Assembly (NCBI RefSeq): GCF_040182365.1
Contig: NZ_CP144460.1
Span: 1,860,001 to 1,924,000, forward strand
Reading direction: 5' to 3'
Origin: Xanthomonas sp. 10-10
GTDB lineage: Bacteria; Pseudomonadota; Gammaproteobacteria; Xanthomonadales; Xanthomonadaceae
DNA length: 64,000 nucleotides
The position numbers and the translations under genes were made by a program. Of the stretch, positions 8,499-17,634 are shown in pieces. Below the pieces are notes generated by a model, which worked only from the letters and a program-made list of their open reading frames with translations, ran no database searches and was not told the origin of the DNA. Positions within the stretch are counted from its first letter, which is position 1; each line of letters starts with the position of its first letter.

Positions 8499-10193
8499 AT
8501 GTGTTCCATCTTCGGCATTTTCGGCCTGCAACCCGGCGACGATCTGCAGGCCCTGCGCCGGCAGGCGCTGGAATGTTCGCAGCGGCAGCGGCATCGCGGT
8601 CCGGACTGGAGCGGTGTGTATGTCGACACCGGTGCGATCCTGGTGCACGAGCGGTTGGCCATCGTCGATCCGGCTGGCGGCTCGCAGCCATTGCTCTCCG
8701 AAGATGGACAGCTCGCATTGGCGGTGAATGGCGAAATCTACAACCATCGTGAACTCAAGCAGGAACTGGTGCAGCCGTACGCCTTCCAGACCGGCTCCGA
8801 TTGCGAGGTGATCAACGCGCTGTATCGCGAAGATGCGCCGGCCTCCTATCTCAACCGCCTCAACGGCATCTTCGCGTTCGCACTGTGGGACAAGGCGGCA
8901 GGGCGGGTGATCATCGCGCGCGATCCGATCGGCGTGGTGCCGCTGTACTGGGGCCACGATCGCGAAGGCCGGCTACGTGTGGCCTCCGAGCTGAAGTCGC
9001 TGGTGGACGATTGCGCCGATGCGGCGCAGTTTCCGCCCGGCCATTGGTACGACAGCGCCACCGGTGCATTGAGCCGTTACTACGAGCGCTCCTGGCGCGA
9101 ATACGCCGAAGTGGAAGGCGTGCAGGTGCAGTTGCAGGAGTTGCGCGAGGCCTTCGAGCGCGCGGTGCACCGTCAGCTGATGACCGACGTGCCGTATGGC
9201 GTGTTGCTGTCCGGCGGGCTGGATTCTTCGCTGGTCGCAGCCGTTGCCGCGCGCTATGCACGGCACCGCATCGAAGAAAACGACACCACCGAAGCGTGGT
9301 GGCCGCGCCTGCATTCGTTCGCAATCGGCTTGAAGGGCTCGCCGGACCTGGCCGCCGCCGAGGTGGCCGCCGCGGCGTTGGGGACCGTGCATCATGGGTT
9401 CGAGTACAGCTTCGAAGAAGGCCTGGACGCGTTGCCGGAAGTGATCCGCCATATCGAAACCTACGACGTCACCACCATTCGTGCGTCCACGCCGATGTTT
9501 TTGCTGGCGCGGCGGATCAAGGCGATGGGCGTGAAGATGGTGCTGTCGGGCGAAGGCAGCGATGAAATCTTCGGCGGCTATCTGTATTTCCACAAGGCGC
9601 CGAATGCGCGCGAGTTCCATGAAGAGCTGGTGCGCAAGCTCGACGCGCTCAACAACTACGATTGCCTGCGCGCCAACAAGTCGATGATGGCCTGGGGCGT
9701 GGAGCCGCGCGTGCCGTTCCTGGATCGCGAGTTCCTGGACGTGGCCATGCGCATGGATGCCAGCTTCAAGATGATCGACAAGACCAGCACTGGCGCCACG
9801 CGCATGGAAAAGGGCGTGTTGCGCGAAGCCTTCGCCGGCTACCTGCCCGAATCGATCCTGTGGCGGCAGAAGGAGCAGTTCAGCGATGGCGTGGGTTATG
9901 GCTGGATCGATGGACTCAAGGCGCATGCCGCCGCGCATGTGAGCGACCGCGAGTTGGCCGCGGCCGACCGGCGTTTCCCGGTCAATCCGCCACAGACCAA
10001 GGAAGCGTATTTCTATCGCAGCCTGTTCGAGCAGTTCTTCCCGAGCCAGGCGGCCGCGGAAACCGTGCCCGGCGGCAAGTCGATTGCGTGCTCGTCGCCG
10101 ACCGCGATTGCCTGGGATGCCAGTTTCGCGGCGATGGCCGACCCGTCGGGTCGTGCGATCGCCGGCGTGCACGAACAGGCACTGGCCTCGTAA
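8499..10193 (+). CDS. asnB: Asparagine synthase B (glutamine-hydrolysing)
   Basis: 564 residues (E. coli AsnB 554). Makes asparagine from aspartate, ATP and glutamine. The start at 8499 is fixed by the need for Cys2 (MCSIFGIFG), the nucleophile of the class II glutaminase domain, and by CAGGAG seven bases upstream. Glutaminase features: RHRGPDWSG, AVNGEIYNHRELK and FQTGSDCEVI. The C-terminal synthetase domain has the pyrophosphatase loop LLSGGLDSSLVAA and the GEGSDEIFGGY motif. It is preceded by the Asn-rich leader and attenuator, so expression is probably tied to asparaginyl-tRNA charging. A second, unrelated-subtype asparagine synthetase lies at 60352. Confidence 0.97.
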   Translation: MCSIFGIFGLQPGDDLQALRRQALECSQRQRHRGPDWSGVYVDTGAILVHERLAIVDPAGGSQPLLSEDGQLALAVNGEIYNHRELKQELVQPYAFQTGSDCEVINALYREDAPASYLNRLNGIFAFALWDKAAGRVIIARDPIGVVPLYWGHDREGRLRVASELKSLVDDCADAAQFPPGHWYDSATGALSRYYERSWREYAEVEGVQVQLQELREAFERAVHRQLMTDVPYGVLLSGGLDSSLVAAVAARYARHRIEENDTTEAWWPRLHSFAIGLKGSPDLAAAEVAAAALGTVHHGFEYSFEEGLDALPEVIRHIETYDVTTIRASTPMFLLARRIKAMGVKMVLSGEGSDEIFGGYLYFHKAPNAREFHEELVRKLDALNNYDCLRANKSMMAWGVEPRVPFLDREFLDVAMRMDASFKMIDKTSTGATRMEKGVLREAFAGYLPESILWRQKEQFSDGVGYGWIDGLKAHAAAHVSDRELAAADRRFPVNPPQTKEAYFYRSLFEQFFPSQAAAETVPGGKSIACSSPTAIAWDASFAAMADPSGRAIAGVHEQALAS

Positions 10194-10207
10194 CGCATGG
10201 TGCAGGA

Positions 10208-10238
10208 ACAGCGGCCGGCTTGCGCGGCCGGCCGCTGT
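10208..10238. terminator. Hairpin between convergent asnB and beta-helix gene
   Basis: A perfect 12-bp inverted repeat (ACAGCGGCCGGC / GCCGGCCGCTGT) with a 7-base loop lies between two converging genes. There is no clear T run on either side, so it may be a bidirectional terminator of the GC-rich type or an mRNA-stabilising hairpin. Confidence 0.6.
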
Positions 10239-10252
10239 CATATCGCCCGTGC

Positions 10253-11305
10253 TTATTGCTCGTGGCGCACGCAATAGCCGTAGCGCTGCGGCTCGATATC
10301 CACACCGGCCACATCGGCCTGGTTGTTACGCCACAGGTTCGGCTTGAAGTCGCCCGCGGTGCAATTGGCCGCACGGTCCACACCGATGGTGTAGGTGAAC
10401 GGCGTATTGGAGAAGCGGTTGTTCTCGAACACGTTGTCCTGGCTCATGCTGTTGTCCCAGCACAGGATTTCCGGCGTGCGATAGCGGATCGCGCAGGCCA
10501 GGAACACGCCGGCCACCTTGTTGCCATCGAACACGTTGTTGCTGAAGCGGTTGCGCCGCGCATCGGACAGGTAGATGCCCTGGCTGCCGTTGCGCTCGAA
10601 GCGGTTGTTGCGGATCTCGCTGTCTTCCAGATGTTCGGTGGTCAGGCCAGCGGCCACGTTGTCGTGGATGTAGTTGTTGACCATGGTGACCTTGGCGGTG
10701 CGGTTGAACGACACCCCGTCCCAGATCGCCCCGGACACATCGTTGTTTTCGATGGTGATCTCGCGGGTGTCGTACTCGCTCAGCAGGCAGGCGCTGCGGC
10801 ACTTGTTGACCTGCAGGCCGGCCAGGCGAATTCCCTGGCCGGAACGCACGACCACCGCGCTATTGCTCAGGTACGGGCGCTCGGGCATGAACTCCTTGTC
10901 GCCGGTGCTGGCGACGATCTGCATGTCTTCGATGCTGACATTGCGGATCACGCCGGTCGGCTGCTGGTTTTCGTAGTCGCCGACCACCAGTGCCGGTTGC
11001 TGCACGCCATCGGCCATGCGCAGCACGGTGGTCGGGCCCTTGCCGCGCAGGGTGAGATTGCCGCGGTGGATCGAGACCAGGCCATTGAGCGGGAATTCGC
11101 CTTTTTCCAGGCACAACACCGCAGGCGTATCGCTTTGCGGGAGCTTGTCGATGGCTTTTTGCAGATCCTGTCCTGGCTTCACCTTGGCGGTGCAGGCAGC
11201 GACGGGCGCGGCCGGCGGGCCGGACTGGGCGGGCGGCGCTGCCGAGCAGGCAGTGGCAACAAGCAGAGGCAACAAGGCGGAAACGGAGCGGGCAAGCAGA
11301 GGCAT
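10253..11305 (-). CDS. Secreted right-handed beta-helix protein (probable lipoprotein)
   Basis: 350 residues. The N-terminus is a hydrophobic signal ending VATACSAAPP, a possible lipobox, followed by a Pro/Ala linker. From about residue 90 onward it consists of short beta-helix rungs of the NosD/pectate lyase type, with many Asn-rich turns (ENNDVSGAIWDGVSFN, NNYIHDNVAAGL, RNNRFERNGSQGIYLSD, SNNVFDGNKVAGVF). This is the fold of parallel beta-helix carbohydrate-binding or -cleaving proteins. No catalytic triad was identified, so the substrate is unknown. Cysteines in CRSACLL and LACAIRY...ILCW could form disulfides. It is convergent with asnB. Confidence 0.8.
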   Translation of the reverse strand: MPLLARSVSALLPLLVATACSAAPPAQSGPPAAPVAACTAKVKPGQDLQKAIDKLPQSDTPAVLCLEKGEFPLNGLVSIHRGNLTLRGKGPTTVLRMADGVQQPALVVGDYENQQPTGVIRNVSIEDMQIVASTGDKEFMPERPYLSNSAVVVRSGQGIRLAGLQVNKCRSACLLSEYDTREITIENNDVSGAIWDGVSFNRTAKVTMVNNYIHDNVAAGLTTEHLEDSEIRNNRFERNGSQGIYLSDARRNRFSNNVFDGNKVAGVFLACAIRYRTPEILCWDNSMSQDNVFENNRFSNTPFTYTIGVDRAANCTAGDFKPNLWRNNQADVAGVDIEPQRYGYCVRHEQ

Positions 11306-11537
11306 GCGGATTCCGGTCAGTGGGGGGAAGAGGGCGATGCTGTGGAGCGGTACTCCACATCGCGACGGCCTCTAGTGTGTCCCACCGGACGTTAAAGTCT
11401 GGCTGATTCCGGCCTGCCTGATTCGGCGCAGGTTCATTGCACAGCCGTCGTCGAGGCCGCAGATGCGCGTGTAGCGGTCGACGAACGTCACATCTGAAGC
11501 CGCGCGCAAGGCCTGCGCAGGCGCGCGTTCGCCACGC
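11306..11537. other. Spacer downstream of the TonB receptor gene
   Basis: About 230 bases between the beta-helix gene and the receptor gene. The minus-strand frame here (about 11375-11500) reads somewhat protein-like (FVDRYTRICGLDDG), which might be a decayed gene end, but I could not match it to any family and there is no start or ribosome site. Confidence 0.3.
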
Positions 11538-13679
11538 TTAAAAACTATAAGCCAGCTGCGCGTAGATGCGACGCGGCTCGCCGGGAAAGTGACCGGTGCG
11601 CTCAGTGAACCCGCTGACGGCGTAAACCTTGTCGAACAGGTTCTTGAGGTTGACCTGCAGCTTCCAGGCATCCCACTGCGTCTGCCAGCTGATGTCGAAG
11701 ATGGCGTACGGCTTGACGCGCTGACCTTCAAGGCTGACCCGCTCGCCCACGTAGTCGGCACCGAAGGCAATCGCCGAGTTCCAGGCCGGCAGGTCGTAAC
11801 GCGTCCACAGACCGAAGGTGTTGCGCGGTGCATTGGCGAAGCGGTCGCCGGACGCATTGGTGATGCCGTTGGTGCCCGCATCGAGCACGCGCGCATCGTT
11901 GTAGGCGTAGGTCAGGTTGAGCACCCAGCGTTCGGTGAGGTCGGCCAGCAGATCCACTTCCAGGCCTTCGCTGCGCACCAGGCCGAGCGCGGAGAGCTGG
12001 TTGACGCCGGCAACGATGCTGCCGTTGGCCTGCACGATATTGCTGCGTTCGATGCGATACAGCGCGGTGTTGAGCGTCAGCCCGCCATCGTTGAGCGCGG
12101 TTTTCAGGCCGACTTCCCACTGCGTGCTGCGCTCGGGTTCGAACGGGCCACCGACGCTGCTGTCCTGGTTCGCCGCATCCTGCGGCAGGAAGCCGCTGGC
12201 ATAACTGGCGTACGCGTTGACGCCATCGCGTAGCACGAAGGTGCTGCCCACACGCCAGCTGAGATCGTTGCCGGTGACGCGCGAGCCGTCCAGCCGGTTG
12301 TCGTCCTTGAAGCCGTCCCAGCGCAGTCCGGCCATCGCAAACCAGCGCGGCGTCAGGGTGAGTTCGTCCTGCAGATACGCCCCGTAGCGCTGGCTGCGCG
12401 TGCTGGTGGCACGCCAGGGCAGCGCGTCCAGGCCGTAGTCGTAAAAACCGCTGCGGCCATACACCGGGTTAAACAGATCGATGCCCGGCACCGGCCCGCG
12501 CACGCGGCCGGTATCTGCGGTATTGGCCGTTTGCGCGCGGAAATCGGCATCCAGGCGATAGTAATCAGCGCCCATCAGCAGTTTGTGTGCGATGGCGCCG
12601 GTGCTGGTACGGAACACCGCATTGACGTTACTGGAGATCGCATCGTTGTCGCGGAACTGGTTGCGCAACTGCCGTGTCATCCACTCGGCGGTGCCGTCGC
12701 GATCGCGATCGATCAAACCCATCGGCTCGTGATAGATCTGGTGCTCGTCGTTCTTGAACCAGCGTAGCGCCATGTCCACGTCCCACGCATCCGACGGCGC
12801 AAAGCGATATTGCGCGAACGCCACCTTGGCGCGCATGTCGAGAAAATCGGTGGGCTCGTTGTGGTTCCAGCGACGGTCGGTGAGGAAGTTGCCCTCGTCA
12901 TCGACCGGCACACCGCGCAAGCGGTTTCCGCCCAGGTTCTGGGTGATGTAGGTGTATTGCAGGGTGAGCTCGCCGGTGTCGCCGACATCGAAAGCCACCG
13001 ATGCATCGCCGATCTGGCTCTGGCTATCGGTGTTCCAGCGAAAGCCATCCTCGCCATCGGCGTAGGCGCCGATGCGATAGCGGATGCGGCCGTCTTCGCG
13101 CGCAGGGCCGGTGGCTTCGAACGACGCCGCGCCGAACGATTGATTGCCCAGCTGCAGCTCCACGCGCCGCTGCGCCTGGTGCGCAGGCTTGCAGGTGACG
13201 TAGTTGATGACGCCGCCGGGTTCGCCGCCGCCATACAACGCACCTGCCGGGCCCTTGAGCACTTCCACGCGTTCGATGTTGAACAGCTGCGGCACCGAGA
13301 AGCCGGCATACGGGTCGCCACGCAGACCGTCGTAGAGCACGTTTTCCTGGCGAAAGCCACGCAAGGTGACGCCCGCATAGCTGAAGAAACTGATGCCGCT
13401 GATGCTGCGATACAGATCGGTGATCTGGCGCGCGGCCTGGTCGTCGATCAACTCGCGCGGCAGCACCTGCACCGATTGCGGCACCAGCGACAGTGGCGTG
13501 TCGGTGCGCGTGGCGACCGCGGCGTCGTCGGACTTGTACAGCGTCTGCGCACGGCCGACGACGTCGACGCCATCCAGGTCGGTGACGGTTGCCGAGGTGC
13601 TGGTGTGTTGGGCAAAGGCGCGGGGCGAGGGTAACGCCAAGACAGCGGCGAGTGCGGTGACAAGGAGCGTGGGGCGCAT
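11538..13679 (-). CDS. TonB-dependent siderophore receptor
   Basis: 713 residues. Signal peptide ends around RAFAQ. Then comes a plug domain (TPLSLVPQSVQVLPRELI, ISGISFFSYAGVTLRGF, VEVLKGPAGALYGGGEPGG) and a 22-strand outer-membrane barrel ending in AQLAYSF, with the terminal aromatic needed for outer-membrane insertion. The plug motifs and overall layout match the siderophore subfamily (FhuA/FoxA/FhuE-like). No N-terminal signalling domain is present, so it is a transporter rather than a transducer of the FecA type. A Fur-like box lies immediately upstream of the start, which fits iron-repressed expression. The exact siderophore cannot be told from sequence. Confidence 0.92.
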   Translation of the reverse strand: MRPTLLVTALAAVLALPSPRAFAQHTSTSATVTDLDGVDVVGRAQTLYKSDDAAVATRTDTPLSLVPQSVQVLPRELIDDQAARQITDLYRSISGISFFSYAGVTLRGFRQENVLYDGLRGDPYAGFSVPQLFNIERVEVLKGPAGALYGGGEPGGVINYVTCKPAHQAQRRVELQLGNQSFGAASFEATGPAREDGRIRYRIGAYADGEDGFRWNTDSQSQIGDASVAFDVGDTGELTLQYTYITQNLGGNRLRGVPVDDEGNFLTDRRWNHNEPTDFLDMRAKVAFAQYRFAPSDAWDVDMALRWFKNDEHQIYHEPMGLIDRDRDGTAEWMTRQLRNQFRDNDAISSNVNAVFRTSTGAIAHKLLMGADYYRLDADFRAQTANTADTGRVRGPVPGIDLFNPVYGRSGFYDYGLDALPWRATSTRSQRYGAYLQDELTLTPRWFAMAGLRWDGFKDDNRLDGSRVTGNDLSWRVGSTFVLRDGVNAYASYASGFLPQDAANQDSSVGGPFEPERSTQWEVGLKTALNDGGLTLNTALYRIERSNIVQANGSIVAGVNQLSALGLVRSEGLEVDLLADLTERWVLNLTYAYNDARVLDAGTNGITNASGDRFANAPRNTFGLWTRYDLPAWNSAIAFGADYVGERVSLEGQRVKPYAIFDISWQTQWDAWKLQVNLKNLFDKVYAVSGFTERTGHFPGEPRRIYAQLAYSF

Positions 13680-13689
13680 TGGTCACTAA

Positions 13690-13704
13690 TGGGAATGGTT
13701 ATCA
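13690..13704 (-). promoter_or_regulatory. Candidate Fur box of the siderophore receptor gene
   Basis: On the minus strand TGATAACCATTCCCA matches the 7-1-7 Fur consensus TGATAATnATTATCA at 11 of 14 fixed positions. It lies 11-25 bases before the receptor ATG. Family context (siderophore receptor) supports it; binding is inferred. Confidence 0.6.
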
Positions 13705-13825
13705 AATGCATCTTAGCATGTTGTGCCCGCTTGATTGCGCAGGTCGGTAGGCGGACATAGTCGCGGACACTTGCGCGTGCCGATGTGCCGGGCGCGATCT
13801 GTAAACAGCAAAACGTGCAATTGCG

Positions 13826-13962
13826 TCGGTCGCATGGCAGGCGCCCATACCCTCACCCCAACCGCTCTCCCGGCGGGAGAGCGCTTGCTCAAGCAGATGG
13901 ATGAAGCGCTGCCTGTCTGCCTTCTCCCCTCGGGAGAAGGTGCCCGAAGGGCGGATGAGGGT
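13826..13962. repeat. Dispersed repeat, copy 1 (137 bp)
   Basis: Begins TCGGTCGCATGGCAGGCGCC, continues with ACCCTCACCCCAACCGCT and ends GGGCGGATGAGGGT. The ends are roughly complementary (CCCTCA / TGAGGG), and it contains nested hairpins (CCTTCTCCC CTC GGGAGAAGG; TGCCCGAAGGGC). A near-identical copy starts 233 bases further on. Elements of this composition are scattered through Xanthomonas-group intergenic DNA. Confidence 0.85.
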
Positions 13963-14058
13963 ACGAGCGAAGCCTCGTGCTGTCTGTCGTGCAGGACGCC
14001 ATTTTGCGATGCAGGAAACCGATCGAAGCCAGCGCAAGCTGAGTCGCATCGCCTGCCA

Positions 14059-14196
14059 TCGGTCGCATGGCAGGCGCCCGTACCCTCACCCCAACCGCTT
14101 TCCCGGCGGAAGAGGGGATTGCTCAAGCAAACGGATGAAGCGCTGCCTGTCTCCCTTCTCCCATCGGGAGAAGGTGCCCGAAGGGCGGATGAGGGT
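14059..14196. repeat. Dispersed repeat, copy 2 (138 bp)
   Basis: Same order of blocks as copy 1 with scattered substitutions. The sequence GTGCAGGACGCC follows both copies (directly here, after about 45 bases in copy 1), suggesting that a unit larger than the repeat core was duplicated. The region from the receptor gene to 14248 has no other recognisable gene. Confidence 0.85.
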
Positions 14197-14248
14197 GCAG
14201 GACGCCGACCGTAGAGACCCGTGTCGACAGACCAGAAAGCACGACCGC

Positions 14249-16654
14249 CTACTCCGGTTGCAAGTGCAGCGTGTAGCGCATGGCTGCCGGCAGGAATGGG
14301 GTCGGCCGGCCGTGCACCCAATCGTCGTGCCCGGCGCCCCAGAACGGCGACAAGGGATGTCCGCTCTGGCCGCCCGGCATGTGCACGATGCCGTCCTGCT
14401 CGTGGCCGGGCGACACCACCATGCGTTCGGATGCGCCGAAGGCCGGGCCTTGCACGCGCGGCATGTCGCGGTCGCCTGGCAGTTGGTCGGGCGGCATGCA
14501 CAGCCAGTGCTTGGCGAGCGCAGGCAATGCCCGCGCGATCGGGTGACAGATGGCGGCGGTGTTGCGTTCGCCCCAGCTGCGCTTGTCGAGTGGCTGGCCG
14601 GGCGCCGCCTGCGCGATCAGGTCCGCCTGCGCGCTGCGTGCGGCATCGCTCAGCAACTGGTCCCAGTCTGCGAAGGCCGGTGGCAGCAGGTTGGCGGGGC
14701 GCTGCTGCAGCAACGGCCAGACGATGCCTTCCAGCTGTGCGCGACGCGGCGCGAGAAACTGCTCGCCCAGCGCTGCTTGGGCCGGCGCCAGCAGACCGGC
14801 TTCCACCGCAGCGATGGTCTTGCTGCGGAACTCGCGCACGATGCGGTAGCTGGCCGAGCTGGTGGATGCATGGCCGTCCCACCGGCGCGTTGCCTGTTCG
14901 ATCTGCTGCAACGCCGGGTCCTTGTCGTGCTCGACCACACCGCGCAACAGCTGCCACCACCGTGTCAGCAACAACGCACGATCGTCCAGCTGGATCGCCA
15001 GCAGATCGCGCTCGCTGAAGCGCTGCTTCGCGAACAGGTCGTCGCGGATCTGCTGCGCACGCGCGCCGAGGTCGTAGCCGGCATTGCCGAGCGTGGCCAG
15101 CTGCTGCGTATCGACCACGCGGCTATTGGCTGTCCATAGCCGATGCGAGGGCGGGTCGATCAACGCCGGCGCCGCATCGCTGCGCACCGGCCATGGTGTG
15201 CAGGCGGCCGCTGGTGTGTCCGCTTGCGCAGCGGGTGTGGGCGACGCAGACGGTGATGCGGCGCTCGCGAGCTCGGCAATGCCGGTCGGCCCGCATCCGG
15301 CATTGCGGGCCGGGCGCGCACCGATCAGGCGCCAGGCGATGCGCCCGCTGCGGTCGGCCAGCAACAGGTTCTGCGCCGGAATGCCCGAGCGGTCGGCCAC
15401 TTCGAAGGCGCTGCGCAGGTCGCGTGCGCTGCTCATCTGTGCGAAGTCCAGACGGATCGCGCCCGGCAACTGCGCGGCCCAGCGCAGCGCCAGCAGGCTG
15501 CCATCCGAGTTTTCATGCAGGATCGGCCCCCACGCCGCTTCGCGCACCTCCAGGCGCACCGACTCAGCGCCCGCCACATCAATGGTTTCGACATGCGTGG
15601 TCAGCGCCTGCGGATGACCGGGCGTAGCTGCGGGAATCCGCGCAAAGTCGGCGGTGTCGATATAGCTGTTGGTGAACGCCCAGGCCACATGCCCATTGCT
15701 GCCGACTACCACCGCGGGCAGGCCGGGCAGGGTGAAGCCGGTGACGTCCACCTTGCCGTCCGGCGCAGCGCTGTCGGGGTAGCGCAGCCGCGCACGGAAC
15801 CAGATGTTGGGCGCGCGCAGCCCCAGATGCATGTCGTCGGCGACGATGGCGCGCCCGTCTGCAGTGAGGCTTCCATCCACCGCAAAATTGTTGCTGCCTG
15901 GGGTGGGTTGCTCGGCGGGCGGTGTGGCGGGCGGGTGCGGCAAGGCACGCAGATCCAGTGCAGCCGCGTCGGGAAGCACGGCATCGCCATGTACCGGGCC
16001 CAGCAGCGGCGCGTCCCAGCTGGAGCCTTGATGATCGAGCAGCGCCGCCAGCGCAGGCGGCACCACGGCGCGGATGCGCGCGGCGGCCAGTTCGGTCTGG
16101 TTGTCGCTGTCCTGCAGGTCGGCATACATCGCCAGGCCGGTCAGGATGGAGTCGTCCAGCGTCCAGGCGCGCGGGGCCTGGCGCAGCAGCAGATACGGCC
16201 ACGGGCGTACCGGCAAGGCGGCCAACCCGGCATTGACGCCGTCGGTGTAGGCCTGCAGGGCAGCGCGCTGGCTGCCGGCGGCGATGTCCAGGTTGGCATG
16301 CACGCGGGCGCGCAGCCGATGCACGCGCCTGCGCTTGTCCAGATCCACCGCCTTGGGACCGAACAGTTCGGACAATTCGCCGGCGGGCGCGCGGCGCATC
16401 AGGTCCATCTCGAAATAGCGCTCCTGCGCATGCACGTAGCCGAGCGCGCGCATCGCATCGCTCTGGCTTGCCGCGTCGATGGTGACCACGCCGTTCTGGT
16501 CGCGCTGCACGCTGACGGCGGCGGCCAGGCCACTCAAGGGCGTGTCGCCATCCAGCTGCGCCAGACTGCCGCGCAGCAGCAGATACAGCGCCAGGCCGGC
16601 GGCGAGCACCAGCACCACAGTTGCCAGCATCAGCCGGGCCAGCCATTTGCGCAT
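14249..16654 (-). CDS. Penicillin acylase family protein (Ntn-hydrolase)
   Basis: 801 residues, peptidase family S45. An N-terminal membrane-spanning signal (LMLATVVLVLAAGLALYLLL) is followed by the alpha chain, a spacer, and the beta chain that starts at the nucleophile Ser254 in TPGSNNFAVDG after self-cleavage. GRAIVADDMHLGLRAPN, the usual segment after the nucleophile, is present. Family members hydrolyse amide bonds of acylated compounds: beta-lactams, N-acyl-homoserine lactones or cyclic lipopeptides. In plant-associated bacteria AHL acylases (quorum quenching) are of this family, but the substrate cannot be assigned here. The beta chain has the usual late Asn-containing and RN motifs (SWGERNTAA). 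Confidence 0.9.
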   Translation of the reverse strand: MRKWLARLMLATVVLVLAAGLALYLLLRGSLAQLDGDTPLSGLAAAVSVQRDQNGVVTIDAASQSDAMRALGYVHAQERYFEMDLMRRAPAGELSELFGPKAVDLDKRRRVHRLRARVHANLDIAAGSQRAALQAYTDGVNAGLAALPVRPWPYLLLRQAPRAWTLDDSILTGLAMYADLQDSDNQTELAAARIRAVVPPALAALLDHQGSSWDAPLLGPVHGDAVLPDAAALDLRALPHPPATPPAEQPTPGSNNFAVDGSLTADGRAIVADDMHLGLRAPNIWFRARLRYPDSAAPDGKVDVTGFTLPGLPAVVVGSNGHVAWAFTNSYIDTADFARIPAATPGHPQALTTHVETIDVAGAESVRLEVREAAWGPILHENSDGSLLALRWAAQLPGAIRLDFAQMSSARDLRSAFEVADRSGIPAQNLLLADRSGRIAWRLIGARPARNAGCGPTGIAELASAASPSASPTPAAQADTPAAACTPWPVRSDAAPALIDPPSHRLWTANSRVVDTQQLATLGNAGYDLGARAQQIRDDLFAKQRFSERDLLAIQLDDRALLLTRWWQLLRGVVEHDKDPALQQIEQATRRWDGHASTSSASYRIVREFRSKTIAAVEAGLLAPAQAALGEQFLAPRRAQLEGIVWPLLQQRPANLLPPAFADWDQLLSDAARSAQADLIAQAAPGQPLDKRSWGERNTAAICHPIARALPALAKHWLCMPPDQLPGDRDMPRVQGPAFGASERMVVSPGHEQDGIVHMPGGQSGHPLSPFWGAGHDDWVHGRPTPFLPAAMRYTLHLQPE

Positions 16655-16916
16655 CGTCGGTTCCTTGGAGCGTGGTTCGGGGGTTGCCGATAGACCTGGT
16701 CGGTCAGTGGAGCGGGAGATGGCGGCTCCGGTGCATCAGGCGCGATGCGGGGCGAGGCCGCCCGTTCCTGATGCGCCGAGGTGCCGGCCGTTTCAGTGTG
16801 GCTGCAGATCATGACCGCGACGGGTCTGGCCGCAAGCGCAACTGAAAGTGATTCCGATTAGATCATTGCCCGCCGGCTTAGTGCACCATGCGCGCATTGC
16901 GTTGCTGGAGCACACC
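16655..16916. other. Divergent intergenic region (acylase / bacterioferritin)
   Basis: Between two diverging genes, so it should carry both promoters. I found no clear -35/-10 pair, repeat or small gene in it. Confidence 0.4.
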
Positions 16917-17402
16917 ATGAAAGGCCATCCCGAAGTCGTCGATTACCTCAAGCAGCTGCTACGCGGCGAACTGGCGGCACGCGACCAGTATTTCCTGCAT
17001 TCGCGCCGCTACGAGGATCAGGGCCTGATGGCGCTGTACGAGCGCATCAACCATGAGATGCAGGAAGAAACCGAGCACGCCGACGCGTTGCTGCGGCGCA
17101 TCCTGTTCCTGGAAGGCGACCCGGATATGCGCCCGGCCGAGTTTGCGCCGGGCAAGACCGTTGTCGAGATGCTCGAGCGCGATCTGGTGGTGGAATACGA
17201 AGTGCGCGCGGCGCTGGCTGCCGGCATGAAGCTGTGCGAAGAGCACGGCGATTACGTCAGCCGCGACATGTTGCTCAAGCAATTGCAGGACACCGAAGAA
17301 GACCATGCCTGGTGGCTGGAGCAGCAGCTTGGCCTGATCAAGCGGATCGGCCTGGAGCTGTACCAGACCTCGAAGATCGACAAGGGCCACGTGGCCGGTT
17401 GA
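16917..17402 (+). CDS. bfr: Bacterioferritin (heme-ligand Met replaced by Thr)
   Basis: 161 residues starting [15 protein letters not shown], with GGAG eight bases upstream of the ATG. It is a four-helix ferritin-like iron store. Ferroxidase ligands are present: Glu18, Glu51, His54, Glu93, Glu127 and His130. In E. coli Bfr, Met52 from each subunit of a dimer ligates the inter-subunit heme; here the aligned residue is Thr (EETEHAD), although a Met sits four residues earlier (HEMQEE). It may therefore be heme-free or bind heme differently. It is monocistronic, followed after about 155 bases by a terminator. Confidence 0.93.
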   Translation: MKGHPEVVDYLKQLLRGELAARDQYFLHSRRYEDQGLMALYERINHEMQEETEHADALLRRILFLEGDPDMRPAEFAPGKTVVEMLERDLVVEYEVRAALAAGMKLCEEHGDYVSRDMLLKQLQDTEEDHAWWLEQQLGLIKRIGLELYQTSKIDKGHVAG

Positions 17403-17558
17403 TTGCGGGATTGCTGGACTGGCGTACGGTCCAGGGCCGTGCGCTGGTGCTTGAGGCGGCCACGAACCGTGGTGCTTGGGGCATGCGGCCGGCGCGTTGC
17501 GCCGGAGCGTGCAGACGTGCAGACCTCCGTTACGTCACAGGCTCCAGTGCTGCAGATC

Positions 17559-17580
17559 GCCGGCTCGATGCCGGCTTTTT
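17559..17580 (+). terminator. Intrinsic terminator downstream of bfr
   Basis: GCCGGC TCGAT GCCGGC followed by five Ts: 6-bp GC stem, 5-base loop. It lies about 155 bases after the bfr stop. The sequence between (17403-17558) shows no gene. Confidence 0.75.
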
Positions 17581-17634
17581 CATTCAGGCCATCCCGGCGC
17601 CAGGATTGGCGCTGCAGACCTGGTCTCGACGCTG

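Noticed and set aside
11372..11537. Possible decayed gene or insertion-sequence end downstream of the siderophore receptor
   Set aside because: Some protein-like residues but no terminal inverted repeat, target duplication or family match that I could defend.
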